Below are positions 28,556-37,518 of a stretch of 64,000 bases of DNA, one piece after another. Below the pieces are notes generated by a model, which worked only from the letters and a program-made list of their open reading frames with translations, had not been told where the DNA came from and did no database searches. Every line of letters starts with the position of its first letter. Position 1 is the stretch's first letter. The translations under genes were made by a program, and so were the position numbers. Where the stretch lies: NCBI GenBank assembly GCA_035762175.1, contig DASTPP010000174.1, forward strand, positions 94,258 through 158,257. Reading direction: 5' to 3'. Source of the DNA: DASTPP01 sp035762175. GTDB lineage: Bacteria; Myxococcota_A; Polyangia; Polyangiales; Polyangiaceae.

Positions 28556-28978
28556 ATGAAGTTCGATCGCCTCAGCGCGTGGCTGCTGTTGGCCCTGGGC
28601 GTCCTCACGCTCGGGACCGGCGCCTACTTTCTCTTCATCCGGCCGGCGATGCTGCCCGAAGACGTGCGCCTAACGGGGGTCGACTCTCAGCACCTTCCGC
28701 CTGCCATGCTCAACTGGCTTCGCATCGTGTTCCGAATCTGGGGCGGCTTCGTCGTCGCCTTCGGCCTACTCTTGACGTCCGTTGCCGGCTACATGCTCAT
28801 GTCGCACCCTGCGGTGCTCGGCCGAGGCGCGGCGCTCGCCGTGCTCGTCGCGTTCGGCCGTTGCTTGGCCAGCAACGTCCTCATCCGTTCTGGCTTTCTC
28901 TGGTTCATCGCCGCGCTGGCCGGGCTCGCCGCCCTGGCGGCCCTACGCCTCGCGCTGGGCCCCGCCGCACGGCAAACG
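28556..28978 (+). CDS. Four-helix membrane protein, C terminus undefined
   Basis: It starts at ATG 28556 and has about four hydrophobic helices (AWLLLALGVLTLGTGAYFLF, FRIWGGFVVAFGLLLTSVAG, AALAVLVAFGRCLASNVLI, FIAALAGLAALAALRLAL). Recognisable protein ends around residue 140, but the frame has no stop until 30169, deep inside the antisense lipoprotein gene. The true stop was probably lost to a frameshift or sequencing error; I give the last believable codon. Family unknown. Confidence 0.5.
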
Positions 28979-29047
28979 GCGCCAACGCGGCGAGCCCTTC
29001 GAAAACCTAGGACAAGGGCAGTCGCCGCCTTCGAAGGCCCTTCGAGA

Positions 29048-30289
29048 TCACTTCGCCCGCCAGACCAGGCCGTTCGGGGCCTTGCCCACGGTCAGCGTCT
29101 TCGTCGACGCGCCCTGGGCCACGTCGATGACCGAGACGGTGTCGCCGGCCTGGTTCGAGACGTACGCGGTCTTGCCGTCGCCCGAGAAGGCGATGCCGTG
29201 CGCCCCGGCGCCCGTCGCGATGTCCATGTGCTTCTCGCCCGTGTCGGCCATGAACATGCTGACCTTGCCGTTGTCGGCGTCGGTGACCCAGACCATGCCG
29301 TCGGGGCCGAGCGCCGCCATGCCGGGCGTGAAGCCGAGGGGGATGGTGCGCGTGATCTCGAGCGTCGTCGTGTCGATGGCCGTCAGCGACTTGCCGGCCT
29401 CGTTGTCGACGTACGCGACGCCGTTCGCGCCCTGCCACGCGCCCACCGGGGCGTCGCCGACCGTGATGGTCTTGGCGACGGTCTTGTCGGCGGCCTTGAT
29501 CACGGTCACCGAATCCGACTCGGTGTTGGCCACGAACGCGTAGGCCCCGCTCGCCGAGAACGTCACCTCGGCCGGCCCGTTCTGCACCGCGATCGACGCC
29601 TTGTCGCCGAGCGTGGCGGCGTCGAGCACGAGCACCGAGCCCGGGTCGACCATCTGCGACGTCCAGACCTCGGCGCCGTCGGGCGAGAAGATGGCGTTGT
29701 GGTTCATCGCGGGCAGGGTGCGCGTGGCGCGGGTCGCACCGGTCGTCGCGTCGAGCAGCATGACGATGCCCGGCATCGCCTCGGAGCCGCCGCCGTGCGT
29801 GCCGCCGTGCGTACCGCCCGCGCCGCCCGTGCTGCCATGCCCGCCGCTCAGATCCATGCCGGGGACGGCCAGGAGCATCGTGGCGCGGTCGGGGCTCAAA
29901 TACAGGTGGTGTGGGTAGGGCGCGTTCTGCAGGGCGACGGTGCCGGCGACCTCGTTCGTCTCGGCGTTGATGACGGAGACCGAGCTGTCACCCCCGTTGA
30001 CGACGAAGAGGGCGTTGTACGTGATGGCCGCGATGGGCGTGCTCGAGGGCGGCCCCGAAGGCGCCCCGCCGTGCCCCGCGTCGCCGCCGTGGCCCATGCC
30101 GGACGCGCCCATGTGGTCGCCGCCCGCGCCCCCGCTGCCCCCGTGGGTCGCGCCGCCGCCGTGGCCTGACGCCCCCATCATGTTCATGCCGCCGTGACCC
30201 TCCATGTCGTCGGAGCAGGCGGGGGCGCCGAGCGCCACGGCCGCGGCGGCGAGAACGAAAGAAACGAGGGGACGCATCGATGTTGCCAT
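29048..30289 (-). CDS. YncE-like beta-propeller lipoprotein with Met/His-rich linker
   Basis: 413 residues. The signal peptide ends at the lipobox GAPAC (lipidated C about 25). A long Gly linker loaded with Met and His follows (DMEGHGGMNMMGASGHGG; DHMGASGMGHGG), then YVTN-type propeller repeats such as NALFVVNGGDSSVSVINAET, AYVSNQAGDTVSVIDVA and VWVTDADNGKVSMF. A second His/Gly loop (GGHGSTGGAGGTHGGTHGGG) is inserted within the propeller. The Met/His content suggests periplasmic copper binding, but it lacks the shared copper promoter. Confidence 0.82.
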   Translation of the reverse strand: MATSMRPLVSFVLAAAAVALGAPACSDDMEGHGGMNMMGASGHGGGATHGGSGGAGGDHMGASGMGHGGDAGHGGAPSGPPSSTPIAAITYNALFVVNGGDSSVSVINAETNEVAGTVALQNAPYPHHLYLSPDRATMLLAVPGMDLSGGHGSTGGAGGTHGGTHGGGSEAMPGIVMLLDATTGATRATRTLPAMNHNAIFSPDGAEVWTSQMVDPGSVLVLDAATLGDKASIAVQNGPAEVTFSASGAYAFVANTESDSVTVIKAADKTVAKTITVGDAPVGAWQGANGVAYVDNEAGKSLTAIDTTTLEITRTIPLGFTPGMAALGPDGMVWVTDADNGKVSMFMADTGEKHMDIATGAGAHGIAFSGDGKTAYVSNQAGDTVSVIDVAQGASTKTLTVGKAPNGLVWRAK

Positions 30290-30446
30290 GAGACTACCGA
30301 GCCCTTTCTACGAGTGCAGTACGCCGGGGAGGGGCGAACGGTTCACTGGACGACGACCTTGCTCTTGTGCGAGCAACGCAAGGAGGGGGTCGAGGGCAGC
30401 GAGCGGGGTGGACATCTTCTTCATGATGGGGCCCTTGAAACCGAAG

Positions 30447-31091
30447 TTAGTTGGGCTCGCGACGAGGCCGCCTCGGGGTGACTCGCGATCGACCTAGCGC
30501 GTCCCAATGGCGTTCCGTAGTCATCGCCATGGTCGCCCAAGCTGGGGGCAGTCGTAGGGGCGGCGTCAGGAACAGCGCCGGCGGGCGTTCGAGGGCGAAG
30601 AGCCACTCGTCTTGGGCGCGCCCTCGCTTGGTGACCGAGCCGCGAAGCGTCTGGTCGAACGCGAACCCGCTCTTCTCGAAGACCCGCCGGCTCACGGCGT
30701 CATCGACGAAGATGCGGGCTTCGATGCGAAAGAGGCCAAGGCGGTTGAAGCCGTAGCGCACGAGCCAGCGCACGGCCTCCGTGCCGTACCCTCGGCCTTG
30801 CACCCAGGGGTCGATCCAGAGCCCGAGGTCGGCGCAGTCCGGGTCGGCCGTGTGGCGTAGCATGGCCGTGCCGACGGGCCGCCCCGTCGAACGTTCGACG
30901 GCGGTGAAGGTGTGGCCCACGCCCGCCCTGACCTCGCGCTCGCGCCGCGCGAGTACCGCGCGGTACTCATTGAGCGAGTTCGGGCCGTCCCACGCGATCG
31001 TATCGGTGACGGACGTGCCCGCGATCGCCGCGAAGAGGGAGTCGGCGTCGGCTGTGCGGACGGGCCGCATCTCGAGTCGCTCATCAGGCAT
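30447..31091 (-). CDS. RimJ/RimL-type GNAT acetyltransferase
   Basis: 214 residues. The GNAT fold of the ribosomal-protein/amino-acid acetyltransferase subgroup is shown by the start RLEMRPVRTADADSLFAAIA, the acetyl-CoA loop QGRGYGTEAVRWLVRYGF and the NRLGLFRIEARIFVDDAVSR segment with VFEKSGF. About 40 residues past the normal domain end are Pro/Arg-rich and may not be meaningful. Confidence 0.82.
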   Translation of the reverse strand: MPDERLEMRPVRTADADSLFAAIAGTSVTDTIAWDGPNSLNEYRAVLARREREVRAGVGHTFTAVERSTGRPVGTAMLRHTADPDCADLGLWIDPWVQGRGYGTEAVRWLVRYGFNRLGLFRIEARIFVDDAVSRRVFEKSGFAFDQTLRGSVTKRGRAQDEWLFALERPPALFLTPPLRLPPAWATMAMTTERHWDALGRSRVTPRRPRREPN

Positions 31092-31264
31092 GGTTTCCGT
31101 CCCAAGGTGGTGAGCCCGTGCGGCCGAGCAAGGTCATTGGTGAGTGTGCTTGCGGTCGCGAGTGCCAAGCGCGGCGGCCCAACCCAGGGGCGGGGCCGTC
31201 GTCCTACCGCGCGCACGACCTTCCTATAAAAGACGCCTGGGCGATGTTCAAGGCGGACACCCCT

Positions 31265-31465
31265 CCCCCCCTTGGGGGGGTTACCGGTAGAGTCACCGCC
31301 CCGAAGCGGTCCGCCGACACGAGTCACAGAAGCGCAGCCCCAACCTCGGATCGCTTCTTGCTGAATGGCGCCCTCTCACCTCAATGGACCCAACGATGCC
31401 TGCCCTCGTACGCCACCCACGCAGGTGTTTCGAGGTGCAAGGCCCGTCGCCATCGAGCGACGGGC
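31265..31465. other. Gene-free stretch with two hairpins upstream of the sensor kinase
   Basis: The 460-bp gap 31092-31553 holds no gene I can support. It contains C7-TT-G7 at 31265-31280 and a perfect 9-bp hairpin GCCCGTCGC (31442-31450) / GCGACGGGC (31457-31465) with a 6-nt loop. No T-run follows either, so they are not obvious terminators; they may be regulatory RNA structure in the kinase leader. Confidence 0.35.
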
Positions 31466-31553
31466 GCACAGCGATTGTGACCCAACGGGCCACTCTCTGT
31501 AACGGTCGAAGTCACACTCGCGCTAAAGGGAGCTCAGAGCAAGGAGGGCCGTC

Positions 31554-33074
31554 GTGCGTCGCCGCCCCTCCCTAACCACTTCGGGCCAAGCCCGAGGCGA
31601 TCGCAGGGCGGCGAGGCCCTACCGCTTGCGGCGTCGGTTCGTTGCCGCGCTCGGGCTCCTCGTCGGCGTGGTCCTGGTCTGCGGGGGCGGCGCGATCGCC
31701 GTCGCGGCCCTCTGTCGACGAGAGACGGCCATGGCCCACCAGCTCGAGGTGTCGGCGCGACGAGCTTCGGCCATCGGGCGGCTCGCCCGCGAGCAGTACA
31801 TCCACGAGGCGCATACGGTCCTTCTACGAGACGCGTCGCACGCCGAGCACCACGACGCCTACGTGGCGACCTTCGAGCGCGAGCTTGAGGCGCTGCGGCC
31901 CGACGTCGACGCCGAGGGGCGTGCCGATCTCGACGCCATCGCGGCCGAGAGCAAGCGACTCGCCTCGCTCTACGCGAACGAAATGCTGCCGGCGATGAAC
32001 GAGGGCGACACCGCTCGGCTCAGGCGAGCGAACCACGACGCCGACCACGCCGTCGACCACATGACCGCCCGCGCCGACCGCGTCGCCGACACCTTCGCCC
32101 ACCGGGCGATGGAGAGCGAACGGGCCGTCGAGCGCATGACGGCCTGGCTCGTCTTCGCGGCCGTCGGCACGGGCCTCGCGGCGACCGCCCTCGCCGCGGC
32201 CATCGCCCGGGGCCTCTGGGCGGCCCTCGTGAGGCCCCTCAACGCCCTGCGTGACGCAGCCGAGCGGGTGGCCGGCGGCGACGTCGGCGCGCGCGTCGAG
32301 CCGCTCGCGGCCGAGGAGCTCGCCGTCGTCGGAGGCGCCATCAACGGCATGCTCGACGCGCTGGCCCGCGCCGAACGCCAGCTGCTCGCCGCCGAGCGCT
32401 TCGCGGCCATCGGCCGCGTCGCGGCCGGCGTGGCCCACGAGATCAACAACCCCATCGGCATCATCCGCGGGTACGTGAAGACGATTCGCGAAGATACGAC
32501 CGACCCCGAGCTGCGCAAGGAGATGGACATTCTCGACGAGGAAGCCTCCGCCTGCCAGCGCATCGCCGAAGACCTGCTGACCTTCGCCCGCGCGCCCGCC
32601 CTCTCGCCCCGCGAGACCGACGCCCGGGCCCTTGTCGAAGACGCGCTCGCCCGAACGCTCGGCGCGGGCGCCGCCGGCGGAGCCGAAGTCGTCTCGAGCG
32701 TGGAGGCCGCCCCCTTGTGCGTCGACCCGGTGCGGGTCCGCCAGGTGCTCACCAACCTCGTGCGCAACGCGCTGCAGACCGGATCGGCGCGCAAGGTGGA
32801 GATACGCGGCCGGAGGGCGGGACACGACCGGTACCGGTTCGAGGTCCTCGACGACGGGCCGGGCGTGACCGACGAGGTCCGCGAGCGGCTCTTCGAGCCC
32901 TTCTTCACGACCCGACGCGAGGGGGCCGGGCTCGGGCTCGCCGTCTGTTACGGGCTCGTCGTGGCGCACGGGGGGCGCATCCACGCCGAGAACCGCCCGG
33001 CGGGCGGGCTCGCCGTCACGGTCGAACTGCCGACTCGGCCCGTCACGCATGACGGGGGGGGCTCGGCCCCATGA
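31554..33074 (+). CDS. Membrane sensor histidine kinase with His-rich periplasmic domain
   Basis: 506 residues: TM1 (29-52), a helical periplasmic sensor (53-196), TM2 (197-218), HAMP (219-271), a HisKA domain with phospho-site H295 in AHEINNP, and an ATPase domain with DDGPGV and GLGLAV. The sensor has clustered histidines (H84, H87, H96, H99, H100 and H161, H165, H169), as expected of a metal-sensing ZraS-type kinase; this is inference. GTG start with AAGGAGG in front. Overlaps the response regulator by ATGA. Confidence 0.92.
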   Translation: MRRRPSLTTSGQARGDRRAARPYRLRRRFVAALGLLVGVVLVCGGGAIAVAALCRRETAMAHQLEVSARRASAIGRLAREQYIHEAHTVLLRDASHAEHHDAYVATFERELEALRPDVDAEGRADLDAIAAESKRLASLYANEMLPAMNEGDTARLRRANHDADHAVDHMTARADRVADTFAHRAMESERAVERMTAWLVFAAVGTGLAATALAAAIARGLWAALVRPLNALRDAAERVAGGDVGARVEPLAAEELAVVGGAINGMLDALARAERQLLAAERFAAIGRVAAGVAHEINNPIGIIRGYVKTIREDTTDPELRKEMDILDEEASACQRIAEDLLTFARAPALSPRETDARALVEDALARTLGAGAAGGAEVVSSVEAAPLCVDPVRVRQVLTNLVRNALQTGSARKVEIRGRRAGHDRYRFEVLDDGPGVTDEVRERLFEPFFTTRREGAGLGLAVCYGLVVAHGGRIHAENRPAGGLAVTVELPTRPVTHDGGGSAP

Positions 33075-34534
33075 TGCCCGCCGAAGCAGAGTCGAGCCTG
33101 CCCGCGGTCTTGGTCGTCGACGACAAGCCGAACATGCTGTCGCTCCTCGCGAAGGTGCTAGGCCGGCTCGCCCGCGTGGTGCCCGCGCCGGGCGTCGGCG
33201 AGGCGATCGCGTGCCTCGAACGCGAACCCATCGCGGCCGTCGTGTGCGACCTGCGCCTCGGCGACGGTGATGGGCTCGCCGTCCTGCGCCACGCCCGCAC
33301 CTCGCTGCCGCACGTCCCCGTCATCCTCATGACCGCCTACGCGACGGTAGCTACGGCCGTCGAGGCGATGCGCGAAGGCGCCTTCGACTACGTCACTAAG
33401 CCCTTCGACCCTGACGCTTTGCGCGCCGTCGTCGAGCGTGCGCTCGGCTCGGCCCGCGTCCTCGGGCCGGCCGGGCGCGTCGGACGAGCCGACGGCGACG
33501 GGCTCGGGCGCCTCCTTGGTCGTTCGCCCCCGATGAAGGCCCTCTTTCGCCTCATTGAGCGGGTCGCGCCGACGAGCACGACGGTGCTCATCCTGGGGGA
33601 GACGGGCAGCGGAAAAGAGTTGGTCGCCCGCGCCCTGCACGACCTCTCGGCCCGGGCGGGGCAGCCCTTCTTCGCGGTCAACTGCGCGGCCATCCCCCGC
33701 TCGCTCGTCGAGAGCGAGCTCTTCGGGCACGCCAAGGGCTCGTTCACGGGGGCGGTGGCCGACCGCACCGGCCTCTTCGAGGCGGCGACCGGCTCGACGC
33801 TATTGCTCGACGAGGTCGGCGACCTGCGCCTCTCGGTCCAGGCGAAGCTCACCCGCGTGCTCGAGTCGCAGGCGGTTTTGCGCATCGGCGAGGCGCGCGA
33901 GCGCAAGGTCGACGTGCGCCTGCTCGCCGCGACGCACCGCGACCTCCGCCGCATGACCAAGGGCGGCCAGTTCCGCGAAGACCTGTGGTTCCGCCTGAAC
34001 GTGTGCCTCATCGACATGCCACCGTTGCGCGACCGGCCCGACGACATCCCCCTGCTGGCGAACCACTTCCTCGCCGAGCGCGGCCCGCTCGTGAACGCGA
34101 CGGCGTCGGGCTTCTCCGCCGAAGCCTTCGACGCCCTCGTCGCCTACCCCTGGCCGGGCAACGTGCGCGAGCTACGCAGCGCCATCGAGCGCGCAGCCAT
34201 CACCGAGACCACGTCCGAGGTCCGGCTCGAGTCCCTGCCCCCTGAAGTCCGCTCTGCCCTCGCGTCGCCCGTCAACCGGCCCATCGACGACGACGCACTC
34301 GGCGCGAAGACGCTCCACGAGGCGCTCAGCTGGGCCCGCGGCGACGCCAGCCGGCGCTACCTCGAAGCCGTCTTGCGGCGGTTCCAGGGCGACGTCGCGG
34401 CCTCCGCTACGCACGCGGGCATCGAGCGCGAGAGCTTTTACCGCCTCATGCGACGGCACGGCGTCTCCGCCGAAGCGTTCCGCGCGGGGCAGTCCGAAGC
34501 GCTACCCAAGTCGTCTCGCCGGGGGCCGAGATAG
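33071..34534 (+). CDS. NtrC-family sigma-54-dependent response regulator
   Basis: 487 residues: receiver domain with acceptor D60 (VVCDLRLGDGDG) and the conserved YVTKPF lysine, AAA+ domain with Walker A GETGSGKE, the sigma-54-contacting GSFTGA loop and Walker B LLLDEVGD, and a C-terminal Fis-type DNA-binding helix-turn-helix (VAASATHAGIERESFYRLMR). Partner of the upstream kinase. A matching -24/-12 promoter and a palindromic candidate binding site lie immediately downstream. Confidence 0.93.
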   Translation: MMPAEAESSLPAVLVVDDKPNMLSLLAKVLGRLARVVPAPGVGEAIACLEREPIAAVVCDLRLGDGDGLAVLRHARTSLPHVPVILMTAYATVATAVEAMREGAFDYVTKPFDPDALRAVVERALGSARVLGPAGRVGRADGDGLGRLLGRSPPMKALFRLIERVAPTSTTVLILGETGSGKELVARALHDLSARAGQPFFAVNCAAIPRSLVESELFGHAKGSFTGAVADRTGLFEAATGSTLLLDEVGDLRLSVQAKLTRVLESQAVLRIGEARERKVDVRLLAATHRDLRRMTKGGQFREDLWFRLNVCLIDMPPLRDRPDDIPLLANHFLAERGPLVNATASGFSAEAFDALVAYPWPGNVRELRSAIERAAITETTSEVRLESLPPEVRSALASPVNRPIDDDALGAKTLHEALSWARGDASRRYLEAVLRRFQGDVAASATHAGIERESFYRLMRRHGVSAEAFRAGQSEALPKSSRRGPR

Positions 34535-34573
34535 CTTTCGCAAATCGCAAATGAGCGCCGGACCTTGCGAAGC
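34534..34573. promoter_or_regulatory. Candidate upstream activating site for the NtrC-type regulator
   Basis: Inverted arms GCTTTCGCAA (34534-34543) and TTGCGAAGC (34565-34573) share TTCGCAA/TTGCGAA. They lie about 60-100 bp before the -24/-12 element, the normal position for a bacterial enhancer bound by an NtrC-family dimer. A second partial TCGCAA copy sits at 34545-34550. Confidence 0.5.
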
Positions 34574-34629
34574 TCTTTCTGGTGCTCGGCCGATGACCAG
34601 CGGGGTACCGCACGCACCTGGATGAGGGC

Positions 34630-34645
34630 GGGCACGCGCCTTGCC
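34630..34645 (+). promoter_or_regulatory. Sigma-54 (-24/-12) promoter
   Basis: GGGCACGCGCCTTGCC: GG at 34631-34632 and GC at 34643-34644 are exactly ten bases apart, with CAC after the first and TT before the second, matching the TGGCAC-N5-TTGC consensus except for the first base. It faces the cytochrome c gene and lies 100 bp after the sigma-54 activator gene. Confidence 0.62.
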
Positions 34646-34658
34646 TGCCGGCCGGCCC

Positions 34659-35231
34659 ATGTCCTTCAGCCAGGTAGGTAGACGGAAAAACGCCTCTCGG
34701 CATCACGCTGGACGTAACCCGAGCGCGCCTCGCTGTGACCATGAGGGTCTCAAGCAAGGCAGTCAGCCGCACCCCGTGCGTGGACGTCGGGCCCGGGCTC
34801 GTTGTGCCGCCCAAGCTCCCGGGGCGAGGGTCGATGACTCGCGACGCGCAACGCGCCCTCGGGCGGCGCTCATCCTGGGGACGCTGTGGGTGGTGCTCAC
34901 GCTCGCGGCCTGCAAGGGCGGCTCGCAGACGCCGCGCGACGCGGTCGAGCACCCCGGCCAGGCCCTCTTCAACGGCCACACCAAGCCCGACGTAACGTGC
35001 TTCAAGTGCCACGGCGGCGACGCGACCGGCAAGGGGCCCGGTCCGAACCTGGCCGAGCACGTCTCGCATCATAGCGACGAAGATCTGGCCCGCGTCATCT
35101 ACGAGGGGCCCGGCATCATGCCCTCGTACCAGGGCAAGCTCAGCGACGAAGAAGTACGCCAGATCATCGCCTGGCTCCGGTTGCGGTTCCCCTCGGGAGA
35201 GCAAGGCCATGGCCGCGATCACGCCCACTGA
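34659..35231 (+). CDS. Cytochrome c lipoprotein
   Basis: A single-heme c-type cytochrome with a lipoprotein anchor: hydrophobic segment ALILGTLWVVLTLAAC then KGGSQ, heme site CFKCH, axial Met in GPGIMPSYQGKLSDEEV, and a His tail (GHGRDHAH). The start is uncertain: ATG 34659 gives about 85 residues before the lipobox, too long for a signal peptide; GTG 34779 is closer but still long. Either a shifted start or an indel is likely. Controlled by the sigma-54 promoter upstream. Confidence 0.72.
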   Translation: MSFSQVGRRKNASRHHAGRNPSAPRCDHEGLKQGSQPHPVRGRRARARCAAQAPGARVDDSRRATRPRAALILGTLWVVLTLAACKGGSQTPRDAVEHPGQALFNGHTKPDVTCFKCHGGDATGKGPGPNLAEHVSHHSDEDLARVIYEGPGIMPSYQGKLSDEEVRQIIAWLRLRFPSGEQGHGRDHAH

Positions 35232-35657
35232 GCCGGACGCGCGGCAAGCCGCACCCCCTGTCGTGGCGCACCCAGAGAACCGCTCAAAGCGCACGGCGGT
35301 CGTACTCGCCTTGGGCGCGGCGCTCGCCGCCGGCGCGTGCCGAGAGTTCATCTAGCGAGACGAGCTCCAGCCGCTGCCCGTGCGCGGGCACAACTACGCC
35401 TTTCGCCGAGAACACTACTTCGTCGAGCGGCTCTTCAACGGCTTCGACTACGGCCACGCCACGGCCTACGAAGCGCTGACGACGGGCGGGCGCGACCTGG
35501 CCCGTCTCGAGGGGCCGCTCTTCGACTACATCATGCGAGTCAACGACGACCCGCCCGACTTGCAGCCCGCCGAGGAGGCGACGGCTGGACGCGCGACGGC
35601 AACCAGCTGACGGTGACGACGGGCCTCACCTTCGTGCCCGGCGCGCTCGGGCTATAA
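35209..35657 (+). pseudogene. Broken lipoprotein gene downstream of the cytochrome
   Basis: ATG 35209, overlapping the cytochrome gene, encodes a lipoprotein-like start (KRTAVVLALGAALAAGACRE). An in-frame TAG at 35353 interrupts it, and the same frame then continues with convincing protein (RDELQPLPVRGHNYAFRREH, YFVERLFNGFDYGHATAYEA) to 35610. A frame change near 35590 leads into GWTRDGNQLTVTTGLTFVPG and a stop at 35657. One nonsense change plus one indel make it a pseudogene. Family unknown. Confidence 0.6.
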
Positions 35658-35734
35658 AGCGGACGAGCGGCGCCGATAGGGCCCGCCGTAAGGGCCCTCG
35701 AGCCCCGGACGTGAGCCTTCGCAGTGGCCGGCCT

Positions 35735-36292
35735 TCAGCGCCCCGCGTTCAGGCGCTGGAGGTCGGCGAGGTAGGTTGCGACGAAACCCTCCTGCCGCTT
35801 GCGCAGCGACTGCTCGGACAGGAACAAGCCGGCGACGCCGGTCGTCTCGGCGAAGAGTCGGAACGTGACCCGCGATGTCCCGGCCGAGGGGCCGTCGGCG
35901 ACGGCGAACACGCCGCGCGTGTTCAAGCCGGTCGCGTCGATGGTGAACGCGACCCCTTCGGCCGTGCGACTCGCCTCGAGATCGTGTGCATGGCCCCCGA
36001 GCGTTGCCGAGACCAGCGAAGCGCGCCAGCGGCCCGAGTCGTGCCGCCTGATCTCGAGCGAGCGCACGTCCCGAAAGAGCTTCGGCCAGCCGCCGACGTC
36101 GTTGAGGAGTTCGCGGGCCTGCGGCGGAGGCAACGGCACCACGACCGCCCCGCCGACCCACCTGGGGTCGGAAGCGTCCCGGGCCACGGGCGGGCCCGCC
36201 GACGCGGTAGAAGCGGCGAGCAGGGTAGCGCCGGCCGCAAGAAGCCTCACGGCACGCCGGCGGGTAATGGTGGGGCAAATGCGCTCGGTCAT
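35735..36292 (-). CDS. Exported SRPBCC (START-like) domain protein
   Basis: 185 residues. The N-terminal signal has a Tat-like basic run (TITRRRAVRLLAAGATLLAA), then a helix-grip lipid-binding fold (GAVVVPLPPPQARELLNDVG, GWPKLFRDVRSLEIR, GTSRVTFRLFAETTG). It probably binds a hydrophobic ligand in the periplasm. An identical 17-bp motif found upstream of two neighbouring genes sits 34 bp before its start. Confidence 0.75.
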   Translation of the reverse strand: MTERICPTITRRRAVRLLAAGATLLAASTASAGPPVARDASDPRWVGGAVVVPLPPPQARELLNDVGGWPKLFRDVRSLEIRRHDSGRWRASLVSATLGGHAHDLEASRTAEGVAFTIDATGLNTRGVFAVADGPSAGTSRVTFRLFAETTGVAGLFLSEQSLRKRQEGFVATYLADLQRLNAGR

Positions 36293-36325
36293 GAGCCAAG
36301 GTTTGGCCCCCCCTGGGCGAGCCTG

Positions 36326-36342
36326 CTTGAACGAACGCGCTA
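36326..36342 (-). promoter_or_regulatory. 17-bp shared upstream motif, SRPBCC copy
   Basis: Reads TAGCGCGTTCGTTCAAG towards the SRPBCC gene, ending 34 bp before its ATG. The same 17 bases, same relative orientation, precede the hydrolase (36471) and the methyltransferase (38721). It contains a direct repeat CGTTCGTTC. Likely an operator or an extended promoter element. Confidence 0.55.
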
Positions 36343-36470
36343 CCGCCAATGCCCCTCCGCGGGGTTGCCCGTGGTCGGCCGGCGCTGAGAGGTAGCCGCC
36401 CCTCTCGAGCCATGACTGCGCCGCCTTCGAGCCGCGGGCCAGCCACGCTGGGCGGCCCGGCGCGTAGGCA

Positions 36471-36487
36471 TAGCGCGTTCGTTCAAG
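36471..36487 (+). promoter_or_regulatory. 17-bp shared upstream motif, hydrolase copy
   Basis: Plus-strand TAGCGCGTTCGTTCAAG, 95 bp before the hydrolase ATG. It shares one divergent 290-bp intergenic region with the SRPBCC copy, arranged head to head. The longer distance to the start codon suggests either a long leader or an unrecognised start. Confidence 0.55.
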
Positions 36488-36582
36488 GCCCGCCGGCCGG
36501 AGGGCGCTATCCCTCGGAAGGCTAGCCGGCGTGCGCCGTCTCGAGTGCGCCCCCCCCACGAGCAAGAGGGTCTTCGAAAGCC

Positions 36583-37518
36583 ATGAAGCAACGATCAAAT
36601 TTCCTGTTCATCGACGTCGCCGGCCACCGGCTAGCGGCGACCGCCTACAACGAGGGCGCGCCCGGGGTGCCCGTCATATTCCTCCACGGCGTGCTCACCT
36701 CCGTTCGCTTCGCCCGCCACGTTCTCGGCCCCGTCTTCGGGCCCAACCGCCCGTGGTTTTCCGTCAGTTTGCCCGCCCATTTCCCTTCCCAGGTACCCGG
36801 CGGCTTCTCGGCCGCCCAGGTCAACCCCGACTTCTTCGCGGACGTCACCGCGGCGGCCGTCCGGCGGCTCGCGGGCGACCGCCCGGCCGTCGTCGCCGGC
36901 CATTCTACCGGAGGGTTCGCCGCCCTGAACCTTGCCATACGCCGGCCAGCTATGGTGCACGGCGTGCTCAGCCTCGCCGGCTTCGCCGTCGGGAAGTGGG
37001 GCGGCCTGGAGGGCCTACTGCAGCAACTCGCGCGCGGAGGGCCGCCGGGCCGCGCACTCTTCGATCTCAGCATGTGGCTCGCGACGCGAAGCGAGCCGGC
37101 CTATCGTTGGCTCTCGAGCACGCTCGCCGGCGATCCGGGCGCGTACCTGCGCTACCCAGGCCTCCGCGAGGCCTTCGGCGAAGCGGTCGAAGACGCCCGC
37201 CGCCACAATTTCGGCGCCCTGGCACACCTGCTGCGCGCTATCCGAGAGCTCGACGTCTCCGCAGACGTGGGCTCAATTCGGGCGCCCACTTTGCTGCTGG
37301 CCGGCGACCGCGACCCGGTGGTCTCGTTCCGCCACAGCCGAGAGCTCGCCGCCCGCATTCCCGGCGCCAGGCTCGTGCCTTTCAAGGGGGCGGGGCACAT
37401 GATGTTCTTCGAGCGCCCGCAATCGTTCCGGCAGGTCGTCACTTCGTGGCTCGACGAGGTCACCGGGGCGCTGCCCGTGCTCGATCGCGCTCGTGCCCAC
37501 GTCGAGGCCCGACCGTGA
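36583..37518 (+). CDS. Alpha/beta hydrolase
   Basis: 311 residues with a complete catalytic set: nucleophile elbow AGHSTGG (S108), acid in LLLAGDRDPVVSF and His in GAGHMMFFERP. The cap domain is helical. Resembles broad-specificity esterase/haloperoxidase-type hydrolases; substrate unknown. The stop overlaps the start of the next membrane-protein gene (GTGA). Confidence 0.85.
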   Translation: MKQRSNFLFIDVAGHRLAATAYNEGAPGVPVIFLHGVLTSVRFARHVLGPVFGPNRPWFSVSLPAHFPSQVPGGFSAAQVNPDFFADVTAAAVRRLAGDRPAVVAGHSTGGFAALNLAIRRPAMVHGVLSLAGFAVGKWGGLEGLLQQLARGGPPGRALFDLSMWLATRSEPAYRWLSSTLAGDPGAYLRYPGLREAFGEAVEDARRHNFGALAHLLRAIRELDVSADVGSIRAPTLLLAGDRDPVVSFRHSRELAARIPGARLVPFKGAGHMMFFERPQSFRQVVTSWLDEVTGALPVLDRARAHVEARP

